From Piper betle (taxonomy: Eukaryota > Streptophyta > Magnoliopsida > Piperales > Piperaceae), in contig JAURVB010001820.1 of NCBI GenBank assembly GCA_033002965.1, forward strand, positions 1 through 64,000: a stretch of DNA of 64,000 nt, in the 5' to 3' direction. Below the pieces are notes generated by a model. The model ran no database searches and was not told the origin of the DNA. It worked only from the letters and a program-made list of their open reading frames with translations. Shown piece after piece: positions 28,029 through 41,357 of the stretch (within the stretch, counting starts at the first letter, position 1; each line of letters opens with the position of its first letter). Position numbers and translations under genes: made by a program.

Positions 28029-29640
28029 TTAATGGCCTTCCCTCGATTCCAAAAAGTTTGTATTTACATAAACTGAAAAAGAACACTTTTGAGATATTTT
28101 ATCGATGGAAGATTTCCTACAGCAGAGATGTGAGGACCAAACTTCAGTCGTACTTTTCAATCAGGGTTGTAAAAAGTTTCACTTGGTTGTATGATCTCCT
28201 TCCAAGAGGACTCCAATCAAATCTAGTTTTGCAGTCATTTTTTTCCACCTTGACCTTAGGAACACTGCCTCTAGTGTTGATCAAACAACTCGAATTTAAT
28301 CAGCAGACCAAAATTTCAGTTTCGAGAAGTGGGACTAGCTTTAAACATAAATGCACTTGAACTCTTGCAGGCATCTTCTGCCATTTAAGGCCGCCAAGCC
28401 TTCCAGAGGTGACAATGAATAGCAATGCAAAGGGATTCTGTTTGTTTATAGGTGCTTGAAGCCCAAAATAAACCTGCCAACGATGCTAAGTCCATTCATC
28501 AAAGACAATACTTTCGCATTGACAACCCTACATGATTGAAAGCAAGGAATGCAACAGAACATAAAAACAACAGCTACACCATGAGAGCAATGTACATGAT
28601 TATACTTGAAAAATGGAAAGTTTTTCTTATTGATGCTACAAAGCAGCAAACATGGAAGTGTTTGGTAATTCTTATTTTGCAATAGACCTCCTAAACTCGC
28701 CTCATCTACCACACACAACACATCATAGATAAAAAACCTCTCATTATTGACTCGATTCTTGACAACGTTGATGACCAAAACTGAAAAAGAAAAATTGAAT
28801 AAGGCAAATGAACCAGAAAATTTCCCAAAATCTGCATCTCAAACAATGAATGATGCTCATGCCAAAAGCCATAAATTTGATTATATACCATGCACTGTCA
28901 CAACAGATGATTCTCACCAAGAAAACTGAAAAGCATTTGGCATAAACAATCCAATCTCCACTTAAATATTTACACAGAACCCACTGTTAACCAAAAAAAG
29001 ATCAGAACAAGATAATCATCCTTCTATCAAACCAGCACCTACCCAGAATCCTAACTCTGACTCAAACCAATGTAAACAGCACTAGCGGCAGCCGCAAACA
29101 CGATCATGCAACTCCCACACACCCATGATGCAGACAAATCCATGAAAGAATTAATCTTAAAACCATCTTTCAACCAGCTTACCCAGCAAACTGTTGGCCA
29201 CCTTTTTGACCAGCCCACAAGCAAGCATCAAAAGCAAGGCTAAGCATTAACTTGGTCTCCCAATATTTGCAAGCTATATATATATATATATATATATATC
29301 ACAATCAAAAGAAAATAAAATAGAAAGGGAGAAAATACCACATTTTTGCACACCCGTATATGAGTTGATGTTGAGGGGTGGATCGGATAGGTGGGGCGCG
29401 TGATGGGTATGGAGAAGGGGGTGACGGTGGGTGAGGGTATAAAGGAAGAAAGAGAGAGAGAGAGAGAGAGAGGAGAAGGAGAGAAGATGAACAGATACAT
29501 TGAACTCAACCCCAAGTAGAGGGAAGGGAGCTTTCCATGCAAGTGGGTGGGGTATTCACATGCATGTTAAGGTTCTTCTCCCCAGCCCAACCTTTCCTTC
29601 CTCTCTGTCCTTGTCTTTCCACACCATTGTCCCCTAGTAA
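28029..29640 (-). other. Probable 5' leader/promoter of the ARGOS-like gene
   Basis: Reading the minus strand, a (CT)n-rich tract lies at about 29,451-29,471 and a (TA)n run at about 29,274-29,299. Small upstream ATG frames are present. Pyrimidine-rich tracts of this type are common in plant leaders. No competing coding gene was recognised. Confidence 0.35.
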
Positions 29641-32235
29641 CATCCATCCACCTGTATATACATATATTTGATAATTTTATCCCTATAAATACTTACCAAC
29701 TTTTTCTAAAATTATTATTTCTAATATTATTATTATTATTGCCAATTTTAAATGGGTAATTAGATTTGTTCTCTTTAAGATATTTAATTATTACACGACA
29801 AATTATTTTAAAAAGTTGTTTAGTATTTGCTTAAATTGAGATCATTATGTATTTATATCGCATAATTATTATTTTTTAACTACGGAGATATTATTACCAA
29901 TTTTACCGTCCCTCTTATCAAAATGCCTACATCAATGATTTAACATAATTATAAAAATTACTCATTAGTAGTAATTTTTATGATACAGAATATTTTTGAA
30001 TTATTTAAAAGTGGACCTTGAATTGTATAATGAGTTGTTTAAAATTATAATTTAACCCACTCGTTGGTTTTTTAGATGCAAAATTATTATCATGACATAA
30101 ATTTAGGTAATATTTTGAGATTTTTATAAGGAAGGAGGTTTCACGGTTGGCGTGTTGTCAAGTTTTGACATTTTAAAGTTTCGATTAATCCTATATCCAC
30201 GAAAAATACAGTGTCAAATTTAATCAAATTAAATCGTAAATAATTTTTATCATGCTTATACTTTAAAATTTTATATTCTTATTTAAATAATATTTTAAAT
30301 GTTCTTATTACTTACACATTCATTTCATAAATAATGTATTTTTGTTTAATTATTAGTATTTAATTAATCTAAATAATTTTTGTGATAAAATGGCCGGCAA
30401 GCTGGGCACCACATGTAGAAGATTGTCTACACCCTTTTCTGTCACAAGGGTCACTCAGTTCCATCTCTTGTAGTCCTCTACTTGATTCATTTCATTTTGA
30501 TTATTAGTGTAGCCCTCCTATTCCAAAAATACCTTGCATTATATTGAACAAATGAGTTCTTGGCTATGCTTCCAATTCAATTTATTTGTCTCCTTTATTG
30601 ATTTACACCATTAATAAGAGGGTTTATTTTCATAGCAGGTGAGCTGGTTTTTGTTGCCTCTTTGTTGTTCCCACTCTGTGAGCTTTCATAGAGTTTGGTA
30701 TTGTTATGTTTTGTATCTTTGAGGTGTGGTCTTGCTCCCCCTTTAAATCTCATGGCCTGGGTCTTGGCAAGCCTTTCAAAACAAGGTTTTCCCTCTATAG
30801 TTCCATCTGCTCCAACTTTTGCAGTTTTGCAGGTGCTGAAACAAAAATATCAATCCTGGTTAGATGGTGACACATGAAAGATGCACGCCAATTACAAGGA
30901 TTTAATACATTGAACCCCTTCTTTTCCCATTGATAAGGGATAAAGGTCACATGAGTGAAAAGGCAAAATACCCATCTCAAGAAAGACTGCTCATTCTTTT
31001 TTTGTCTTCTGTTGATTGATTCTGATTTCTCATACGATGTCTTTCAGGGTCAGTTTATTTTGATAGTTTTGCAATGAAAATAAAAAGAAAAAGATTGATT
31101 CTTTTATCATATTCTCTCGTGCGATTGATTAAAAAAAAATTCTAGAAAGCATCATTTTCACTTTCTATAATTTCGCTATTTTTTGTGAGAAAATAATTCG
31201 TGAAGAAGCTTGGAACAGAGCTTTCCTTTCTCACATCTTCTTTCAAACCAAACAAGTAAAAATATGAAAAAAAATACACTTTTCTTATATTTTCTCACTC
31301 TTTCTCGCAATCTAAAAAACCTTCGAAGAAAATTGTGGGTGGGACTGCACTTTTGCTTTTATAACCTTGATATGTGCAAGTAGCTATATATTGCCCATCA
31401 CCATGTCTGGATTATTCAAAACCTCTATGACACTGTTCAAAAGATGGGTGCATTTTTGCATTTAAAGTAGTGAACAACTTGCAAGGGGCGTTGATATTAT
31501 AATGGGCAGAGAAACATATATGGCTCCAGTTTATATTACCAAAACCTGTCAGCCCATACTCCATGCTACCTCCAAAAAGATAATGAATGGAGAGAAAAGT
31601 TCATTCTTTATAGTTTATATAAGTTTTCACAGACCCAACTTCCTCAATCTGATAGATAAAAGACATGCTCAACCTTGTGTAGTGCTGTCTCGTTACCAAG
31701 TTTCTTTTGTATTCTTTGTCCTTGAGCACTGGATTAGAATACAAGAGAAGGTGGTGAAGGGAAGAGTGGTCTGACTGACCTTCGGGAATCATATGCATTT
31801 GCCTTACTTAATTATTACGATTACGTTGTAGCAATTGTTGGATTGAATACTTCTCACATGCAAAGCGACAGAGAAGCAGCTATAACTTCGGCATTGATGA
31901 TTGATTATTATTATTATTTTGAAATGAACTTGCAACATATATTGGAGAAACCTTTGTTGTCTGAAAAACTGAGGCCATCTGTTATTGAATGTTTATCATT
32001 ACTGGTACAATACTGTCAACACAGCTAAGACGAGGATGTTATTGAGGGGCAATTGGGCATTTATGTGTTTTATTAATACTATGTTTATGATTTCTTGTAC
32101 AATTCAGCTAAGATATTAATGTTCTTGTGGTCGTGGACATTTGCCCATAAATTTTTTATGGAATATAGATTAAATAAAAAAAATGATACTGATTAACCTT
32201 GGCTTGATTTAAGTGTGAAGTATTTGCCTCCCTTA
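29641..32235. other. Gene-free AT-rich stretch
   Basis: Short frames near 30.7 and 31.5 kb have no recognisable domains or splice partners. A low-complexity A/T-rich segment lies at 31,060-31,330. Confidence 0.4.
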
Positions 32236-32948
32236 GCTACCCGTAGGATGTGAACAAGTCAAACATGTTCGCAAATATTTTATGTTCGGTTTGAATTCGT
32301 ACTCGTTAATTTTGTACTCAAAAAAATACTCGACTCGAAATAAATAACTCGTTGAACAACGAACAGAGCTTAAGCTAAGGAGTGTTCGGCTCAGCTTAGT
32401 TTGAAACTCTAGCTCGATGTCTTCAAATTTGAAAAAATATTAACGTGACTCGTTAATATTATTAAGGTCGCATTGAACTTATATAGTATTGAAAATAAAA
32501 TTTTGATTTTATATAATAATATACATAATATCACTTATTTGCTCAAAATATATTTAAAATTATAAATAAATATTATTATTAACTAAGTAGTAAATGATGA
32601 TGGTGGTGGGGTTGTCTTGTTTTTTATCAAATTTGGGTCGTCCTTTTAATAGAAAAAACATTATTTGCCCTCAATTAAGATAATATATATATATATATAC
32701 ACTAATAAGTTTAATTGTTACTAGTTATATTTATTTATATTCAATATAATAACAAACTAGTAAGATATCTTAGATAAGAGGTCCTCAAATTAAAGACCTA
32801 GACTTAGAGTTTATAGGTTCAATTGGGTTTAATACACGTTGATTGTATTTTATAAGTGAAATACTTTTGACTTTATAATTGAATATGAGCTAAACATAAA
32901 TATTTGTTAACCTCTGCTCGGCGCTGCTCGACTCGTTTACACCCCTCG
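32236..32948. mobile_element. TIR-like non-autonomous DNA element
   Basis: The left end 'ggatgtgaacaagtcaaac' matches the reverse complement of the right end 'gactcgtttacacccc' (ggggtgtaaacgagtc) imperfectly. 'gtgtaaacgagtcgagc' termini of this kind are widespread in plant genomes. No transposase is present. It contains a (TA)n run and a dispersed repeat also found at 62.3 kb. Confidence 0.45.
32683..32830. repeat. Dispersed (TA)n-linked repeat, copy 1
   Basis: A (TA)n run is followed by 'taatt..tactagttatatt', 'tatttatattcaatataata', 'acaa', then 'caaattaaagacctaga' and 'ataggttcaa'. The same order occurs at 62,262-62,366 with about 20 bp deleted. The shared 'ggttcaa' word resembles a pol III B box, but orientation and tail do not form a clear SINE. 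Confidence 0.65.
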
Positions 32949-35239
32949 CCACTTTAACGGACACAACAAATAAAGCCAACACACAATCTATTTATTCAGG
33001 CCAATAATGACATTGTTAAACCACCTTTCCACTTTCTTCCCCAGACCAAAAATTGTATCAAACAAACCCACCTTGTGTGATTTACGGATGCTGGCCTGCC
33101 CCTATATATATATATATATATAATAAAACTATATGCAATTCCTTCTGATTCCTTTTCTCAAGATCAAGCCTAATTATTAAACTTGCCGTAGGTGCAATGG
33201 ACAGAAAGGATCTCATCAGAAGCCGCCACTTGCATTTTAGTATTGGAGAAGATATGACTTTATAATTTATATAATATATGATGTGCATAATATATTACAC
33301 GAACATCTGGGTACACTGCATGCCATCCTCTTCTTCTCCATGACTTCATCCTCTTAACCAAGCAGATGCGAGAAACAGTAATTCTATCTTGCTGCCTAGC
33401 TAGCTGCATACCATGGCAGCATGATAGCCACACAGCCTTGAGAATGACCATCAAATGATATGTTCAAAGAAGATGGCCATGGAAGATTTCATTCTGCAAT
33501 CTCTCTTATCTCTTGCACAGATTTTTCGGGTAGATGGGGACAAGAGATTCTCTGACCAATACAATTTAAAAAATGAAAGAAAAAGGTTATAGTATAGAAC
33601 AGGTCTGGAGCCGCACTTTGCTTGTGGCTTGAAACCTCCAATCCAGACAGGGGTTAGGGGGAATGAACTAGATTCTTTGAACCTTGAAACCCAAATTCTT
33701 TGATCTTCAATCGAGAAGAAGTTGAGATTTTTTTAAAAAATTAGATGTCTGCGTATGAGGGAAAAATCAAGTAATATTCAATTTGTAAATGGGAACAAAA
33801 GTTAGCTTTTGGTTCGTGGTCCCCGGATTAGAAGTCTTTTTCTTTTCTTTTGATGTCGTGTGGTAAGCACAAAGCATTCTTTGGTCTTTTTTTATGGAAG
33901 AATGGTTGTTGATACATCTTCACTGGAGCAGAACAGTGGTTCCGGGAAGGATCACCGGGATGATTTGCTCTGAGAATCAGATATCTTGTCGGATGTTGCA
34001 CCGGCCAATCTTGGGTTTTGTTTTCTAGTGTTTGTTTGTTGAAGTCTTGACCTAGCGTTTGCTATATATACGGTCTGTCCCTTTTGAGTGTTTTGTAGAC
34101 ATGAAGTGAACCAGTTTTCGTTCTTTGTTCTCTATAATGATCTTATCAAGCACCCTTAATTTATGTTAAATGACTGCTTTTCTCAAAGCTCAAACGATTT
34201 ATTTAACACGCAAGCAAAAAGTGCAAGCTCACAATATGACATTTAGCAGCACCATGTCTCTCCAAGAAGCCATATGGCATTTAGCAGTTCCATGTCTCTC
34301 AAATAATTCACTGATACTGGCCAAATTTGTAGAACTCTCTGCATGGCCACCAGTTTTGAACACAGCTTAGTAGCAAACAAAGATTAAAGCGTAGTATATG
34401 TGAAAAGTACGACGTTCATTTTAAGTGCAGTTGATTTGGTTCATGTAATGGCCACTTTTGCTGGATTGTTTTGTAAACAAGTTGTGGCTTTTCGATTGGG
34501 TAGGAGGGATTGCCTTGTGAAAAAACTGGGTTCTTTTCAATTGGTGTGGACTCCAAGAAATCTACTGCAGGGAGATAAGGATGGACCAGGTACAGGTTCC
34601 CTATTTTGAGAATAGAGTTGTGCGCTGATTGCGGCAAGAAACAAGCGAAAAACAAGATCGACGCGTGAAATTTAGAAGGTAATTACTAGCACATCTATCT
34701 TCAACTCCTCCCAGTTTCCCCCTTGTACCGACCTCATTTTCCGACCTTAAATGTGCTGGGAACATAGGTAATACACAAAAACCATAAATACCACATCATA
34801 TCACATGTTTTTCTTTCAAGTTCTCCAAGGATTTTCCCTCTTCAGATAAAAAAAAGTGTGGTTCTCTGGAGATCATCATAATTTGTTCATTTTCTGGGTA
34901 ACCACTACTTGCCAATGTTCAACTGATCACAGACTATGCCCTTCAATCCTTTTGGAGACCTAACTCTTTATTGAATGGCTATGCCACCCATTGTTAACTT
35001 TTTTTTAACGAAATTGAGCAACAATCAAGTACATAACATGCTAACAAAGTCCAACAATAGTGCCTTGAGAAATAAAGAACATAAATACAAAGACCACGGA
35101 AGTGATTCTAACAAAGGATTCTCATAATTAGCAACATAAGTTCAGTTCTTAAAAACAAAGGTGGCATACAAGACATGCATGCTGAAAATGATAACATTCA
35201 CCAAAATAGGCAGTTGCTAGTATTGGCTCAACGAGTTTC
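32949..35239. other. Gene-free stretch 3' of the LEA gene
   Basis: A (TA)n run lies near 33,104-33,122. No coding exon was recognised; roughly the last 200 bp would be 3' UTR of the minus-strand LEA gene. Confidence 0.4.
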
Positions 35240-36474
35240 CTAGTCCTGCACAAAAGATATAAGAAATAAATCAGGACCATCATATACTAATTTGTAATCT
35301 GGAGATAACGAAAGACTTGCTGAAATGGGATATGGCCGCCTTTTCAGTTAGGAAACAAAATGTCAACAAGATTAAGTCTGCCGCATTGACCATTGTAGAC
35401 CACAATGAAGTTTAACAGGGGTCAACAGGACACTGGGGAACAGGTTTCCCAGTTATGCTTCCCAATCGCACTACGCTACTCTCTATTTTTGCGGTTTTAG
35501 GTGTAAAAGAGACTAAGAAAGAGATCACATACCTCATCGTCGTCGTCGTCGTCGTCTTCCTTCTTGAGGCGAGTAGTTCCACCCTCCTTGCTAATAGGTA
35601 ATTTTATAGGCCCAAAGGGAGTGTCAGCATCAATGTTACCTTTCATAGTATAACCAGTGCCTCTTCCTCTTATCATGTCCCACAGAGCAGAGCCACAATC
35701 CTTTGGCCTAAATGTAATAGGTATGTTCATGTAGCTTATACCATTCTTATCAATCTTAGTAGACTCTGTGAGCTCCGCACCACCAATGCTCACATCAGAG
35801 AGCCAAACTTCATACTCGAGTGCATTCAGTGCCAAATCAAAGTCATTCTTATTTTCCAATTTCAGATGGAGTTTCGCAACTGTTTCCTCAAATGAGAACT
35901 TCTCAAAACGTATTTTCTCAATATCAATGTCAGGCTTGTATGGTATTGGGATTTCTCCAGTTTTCTCCAGTGGGATTGTAATCCTACCAAAAACAGGCAC
36001 ATCAATGATAAGAGCAACTTTAATCCTATATGGGATAATGCTTCCAGGCTTTATGTCATCGTATGTATCCTTGATGTCATCGTAAATTAATGTCAATGGT
36101 ATCTTAATAGTTTCAGAACCATGAGCATGTATAGTTCCCGCATCTGGAATGAGCCCAGAAACAAGTTTCCTCCCATCACTTTCTACCAAGTAATCGATGT
36201 CTACCAACGGGATGGGGACGGGATTGGGATTAGAAACCAGAATATCTACCACAATTTCAGCCTTCTTTAGATTGATCGATGGGATATGAATCCCACTGAC
36301 GTCAGCAGTAGGCTTTCCAAATCCAATGGCTTCCTCAATTTTCTCTCCAATATCATGAATGAAGTCTTTCACCTTCTCTATGAACCCGCCCTTCTCTCCA
36401 TCTTTATCTTCCTCCTCGTGATCCTTGTTCTTTGCTTCCCTTTCTACTACTTTTGGCTCATCAGACGATGCCAT
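35240..36474 (-). CDS. LEA group 2 / LEA14-type desiccation-related protein
   Basis: This encodes a 314-residue protein of the LEA14/LEA_2 family, with two WHy (water stress and hypersensitive response) beta-sandwich domains. Such proteins are linked to drought and defence and are probably cytosolic. The charged N-terminus (about residues 1-35) leads into a helix (FIEKVKDFIHDIGEKIEEAI). WHy domain 1 follows, with VDILVSNPNPVPIPLVDIDY at about 75-95. Domain 2 (about 190-300) has LHLKLENKNDFDLALNALEY. The tail is acidic (KKEDDDDDDDE). Exon 1 (36,474-35,533) ends at GAG|GTATGTG; a canonical acceptor (TTTTGTGCAG) joins it to a final exon contributing only GAC TAG (35,245-35,240). Without this splice the frame reads on to a stop at 35,497. 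An AG sits two bases before the ATG, so a 5' UTR intron is likely, with the leader exon near 39.0-39.1 kb. Confidence 0.93.
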
Positions 36475-36479
36475 ACCTT

Positions 36480-39030
36480 AAGAACACAAACAAACATCAT
36501 CGAAAATCAACATAAAACAATAACTTCCATAAAAAAAGGTACAGACATAATCCTCAGAATAAAATACCAATTAAGTGTTGGTGCTGAACACAAAGACTCA
36601 CACATCCAGACATCAAGAATAAACAACACAACACATACAACAGAAATCAGGGAAAACATGAAGAATTAATAGCCAAATGACAAGAATTCCGTCCCTGATT
36701 CAACCATTCCCTTTCAAAACTTTTGCTAATAGAGTGTTATCCTGTAAATTTAGTGTTTATCATTCCACAAAATAATGTGCAGCAGCTGTCACAATGTACA
36801 CAAGCTAATCTACTCAACAACATAGGAACAAAGGGATAAACAATATCTGAACTAAAGCTGCAATATGAAAGCATACAGTTCTCCTTCACAGCAATAAATA
36901 GTTTTTTTCTTAAATGGAAACAAGGCATCATTTTAGAAGCTTGCGACTTGTTTGTAAATCTTAAAAACAGGTAACTGTTACTCATACTGAAAATAAAAAT
37001 AAAACGATTACAATAACAGTGCTCTATAAAGATAAGTTGGAAAGAAACAAAACTAACAGACATCATAATAGGGGAAGGGGAATCATTTAATCAGCACTTC
37101 ACATCCACTACGAAGAAAGACAATAGAAAAACAGGCTGAGCAAATACAGTTCTCTTCACAAATTTATCACTTGGGTCTATTTCGTTGGCATGGAAATAGT
37201 GTAATAACAAAATAATTTCATACGAAATGGAAATGCAATAAAATAAAATGACATGAAAATTTTAAAGATTTCCTTTAAATGTTTGGATAATAAGAAAACA
37301 AAATGAAAACAAAATTTCCCCCAATTCTTTTATTTTTCACAAGAAAAATTACTTTGTAAAATTTTTACATAAACTTGTTTCGACGAAAAATAAAATTTCT
37401 TTTGACTGAATTTCTGGACAATCAAACACAACGAAATTTTTTATCTTGAAAATTTATGTTTCTTTCATATGGTTTCAGGACAACCAAACAATCCCTTAAG
37501 GGATTCAACTATATAAGACAAAAATTGTCCCCCAAATATGGCTGATATTTCGGTACAGACAATAATGGCAGTATGTAACTTCAGATAACAGACAATCATG
37601 TAGCTAGGTTGCATTCAAAACAGGGCTAAAAGGGATAAAATAAATTGGATTCACTTCAGATGTTCACCTCTGATTTGATGATGAAGCGACCATGCATGGC
37701 TACATCAATATAACACATGCATAATATTGACCGTTTTTCATCAATCAACATGAAATCCAAGTTCAACCAACAAACTACCAAACTAGGGATAGGTTTGGAT
37801 AACTAATATCTGTGAATACAATCTATTTATATCCAATCCAAAATAATTTCAAATCGAATTCAGGTTTGGACTTTTCGAATATATAATATATCCGAAAATA
37901 TTCAAACTGAATAAGGATTTGAGGTGATACGATCCTTATCCGATCCGAATATGTGACATTTTATAAAATTATATTTTAAAAATATTTTAAAAAATTTCTC
38001 TATTTTTATGTAAAAAATTATATTATTTATACTATTTTAGTCAATTGGGTCGGATTTGGACCAGAGATATGATAGATGAAATAGATGTAACCTTCAAATT
38101 TGGGTTGGATTCATGTTCTAATATTTAGATTCAGGTCGGATACGAATATAGACCTATCATATCCATATTCGACCCGAACCCATCACTATAACAAAACATA
38201 TTATTTTGGAACACACTCCAAGGACATATGCAAAAAGCTTCCCCATCAAAGACAGGCAGACGTCCAACCACATCCAAATGTTTGATCACATCATCTTATA
38301 TATTAATTACAAGTTAATAAACGCATCTCCTCAAATCTAACGTACCACGAACAATCCAATTTAGCCGAAATTCAATCCAAACGATTTCATACCAATAACC
38401 GCAAGCAAATACCAAACTTAGAACAAGAGTAATAATCCCAAAATCAGCCAACCCCCCCTCCCCCATCCCAATTCTACGCAAGATGCTCAAACACAAAAGT
38501 CAACCTCTATAACTTCACACCCCTAAACAAATTACTTAGATTCAGGTCCACAACACAAAAATCAACCTCAAAGAACTACAACATCACACCACTAAACAAA
38601 CATACTCAGATCCATACCCTGCATGTAAACCACAACAACATAGTATAGCAGTTCAATGAATTATATAGCTTTGCCCAAATCTTCAAAACGTCAAAGAAGA
38701 GTTAAAAAATGCCAGTGCCCAGCACTCAAGCTGATTCAACCCACCCTCCTACAACCAAAAGTCAAAAAGCAAAGAACAAAAAAACTACCACAGATTAACC
38801 CCAACATTATACGCAAAAAATGGATCTCCAATTGAACAACAAACAGCTAAACAAACTACTAAGATCAAACACAACTATTTTTTTTTAGAAAAAAAAAACA
38901 AAAGTCAACCAAAACTACAGATCAATATTGCAATCAGCTTCAATTAACTCAAACAAACCGAGAATCAACACAGAAAAGCAAATTAAATTAAAAAAAAAAA
39001 CTCAGATCAAGATCGCGATCGAGACCTTTT
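36480..39030 (-). other. Probable 5' UTR intron of the LEA gene
   Basis: On the minus strand 'tgtgttcttaag|gt' directly precedes the LEA start codon, and a GC-rich tract near 39.03-39.14 kb ends at '...aaaaaaag|gtctcg', a usable donor. The ~2.5-kb interval is AT-rich. It includes a possible TIR-type remnant (37,170-37,497) and a repeat of 'ggttcggat/cgaacccga' words (37,790-38,170). Transcript evidence is needed. Confidence 0.4.
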
Positions 39031-39085
39031 TTTCCTCCTCCTCCTTCTTTCGTCTTTGGGTCGTGGGAGAGGATTTCAAGGAGCG

Positions 39086-39246
39086 CTGGTGGGGCCCGCA
39101 GAGCGGCGCGTCGTGCGGTGTGCCGACCGCGCCTTGAAGCCGTGGACTCGTGGCGGACGGTCGGATGGGGCCCACTCCCCGTCGTTATCGGCTCACACGC
39201 GTCCGCAGGGCTCGCGCCGACATCCGACGCGCCCGCTAATTGGGCC
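39086..39246 (-). promoter_or_regulatory. Site II (TGGGCC/Y) cluster near the LEA leader
   Basis: TGGGGCCCA-type words occur at about 39,090 and 39,166, and 'ttgggcc' at about 39,240, in a short GC-rich island within AT-rich DNA. TGGGCY site II motifs are common in plant promoters. Placement just upstream of the inferred LEA leader exon is the only link. Confidence 0.4.
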
Positions 39247-39259
39247 TTTTGACCACCGA

Positions 39260-41350
39260 TCTAAGTTGCGTTGTTAAAGTAAATTAATTTATTGTGAATG
39301 GAATTATTCTTATTAATAAATTTAATATAAAATTTTTATCGTATATATTTTAGGCCTATTTGTTTGCGAATAAGATTTACATGTGTTAATCTTAGAGGGT
39401 TAATAGCCCTTTATTATTTTTTGGATTGGACCATCTATTATATAAAAGTTATATGAATATAATTTATACTAAAAAATATTCTTTCTAATCGGTTAATATA
39501 GATTCATGATTCAAAATTTACAAATATAATTGATATTGTTAGTTTTACTAATGCCCCCCTTTAGGATTGTGAATGTTAAATTTTGATTTTGTGTAAGTTT
39601 GGTATTTTATATACATGCATACTTTAAGAATACAAATTACGTGAACAGTGATTTTTTGTGTTTGCAAACGAATGAATCGTACAATGCAAAAAAAAAAATC
39701 ACATTACCCGTAGAAATAAAATAGAAGTCAATGAGTAGTTATAGGTACACTTTTTTAATAAAAAAAGGATATGCTTCGTTATAATTGGCGACATTGTCTG
39801 TACATCTCTTAAATGTTTTGTTTACTTAGATTTTATTTATATTCGTTAAACATTTAACATTATTATATACATATTGTAACAAATACTACAACAATGTATT
39901 AACATTCTTATTGGTCAAATGATCACAATAAGTTGAGTATGAAAAATATAATTATATTAATTTAAGCTAATTAGAGAATTACTACAGACGATTTATTATA
40001 ATAGATTTATTGTAGCATTTAGTACAGTAAATCCTATCCTATAACAAAATAGATGTTTATTAAAATATTTTTAGATTACGTAAATTAAAGAATAATTAGT
40101 TAATATATACGGGCAATAAGGTTGAGAATTGAATGAAGTGGTTGAGGTGTATTGTTGTTGCAAGGGCAGCCAAATGCACACAATTTAAGCGATTAGTGCT
40201 ACCACTCACCCTAAGTGGACACGTGTCCGCCAACGCTGTACTACATGCCACCTAATAAAATACACAAACTATGTTTGATCTGTTATTTATTTATTTATTT
40301 AGTGGATTTTTGGTGGGCCACTAAGTGTGTGGGCTTTAGTAAATGGGCCTTGGCGTGTCCACGTGCAAAAGCTATGGGCCTCGGGTATATTAACGGGCCT
40401 ATTCCATCTCATTATCGTCCGCCCAACGTTTATACAAACGATTAGTATGAAGTGCACCTTAATCTTGAAGAAAATCGTATTCTAATCTCATGGGTCTGAA
40501 TCTTCCAAATTTTTATTACTATGATATCAGGGGAAAGCAGAGAAAAAAGTCATTCATCCAATTAGCGACCGTCTTGCGATTTATCGATTCTTTTGATGTG
40601 AGTGGCTAGCTTCCCTTATTTATAATTTGGCACATCATAATAAATTAAAAATAAATATTCCGATCTATACACATGTATAGCCTACATACTTTATAATTAA
40701 CCAATATTTCTATAAACCAAATGAATTAAATAGTGTAATAGATCACATAACAAGGCTTAGTAATAAAATAGTTTTCAATGTACAATTAAATTAATATGTG
40801 AGACCACATATAGAGAATAAATTGAACATATAATTCTGTCCAAATTATTCATAATATATGGATCACATGGAAGAAGCATTGTGGTGGCTCCTTTCGGAGA
40901 GTGAAAATTGGATTTCCATGAGCCCTGGTGATTGAAAGGAAATTGTGAGGAGATATCAGACCTCCAATTCTCTAACCATGAAATATGGTAGGATTTTATT
41001 TGTTTTTTATTTTATGCATTATTTGTTATGTCATACAATATAAAATTTATTTAACACTGTCAACATTGTCAATCTAGCCTTACTCTCAACTTATTCCATC
41101 AAGTTAACATGTAAAAAGAACAGTATAAATTATGGTAGCATATCAATTTTTAAACATTCTAAATTATGTATATAAGATGTTTATCAGACATCAATTATTT
41201 TCTCCTTTATACTCCAACAAAATGAAAACTCTTAACTCCCTCAAAGATTAGGGTTTTTTTTTGACTTTGATTGAACTAAAATTTACTCATTCTATAGATC
41301 TTACATATTGATTTTTTTCTATGAATTTTATTGATGTTTCTAAGAACTTA
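39260..41350. other. Gene-free stretch with G-box palindrome
   Basis: No coding exon was recognised. 'ggacacgtgtcc' at 40,217-40,228 is a perfect 12-bp palindrome around an ACACGTGT ABRE/G-box core, and a second CACGTG is at 40,360-40,365. TGGGCC occurs at 40,344 and 40,375. The nearest downstream gene on the minus strand is LEA14, about 1.1 kb from its inferred leader. Confidence 0.5.
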
Positions 41351-41357
41351 AAACACG

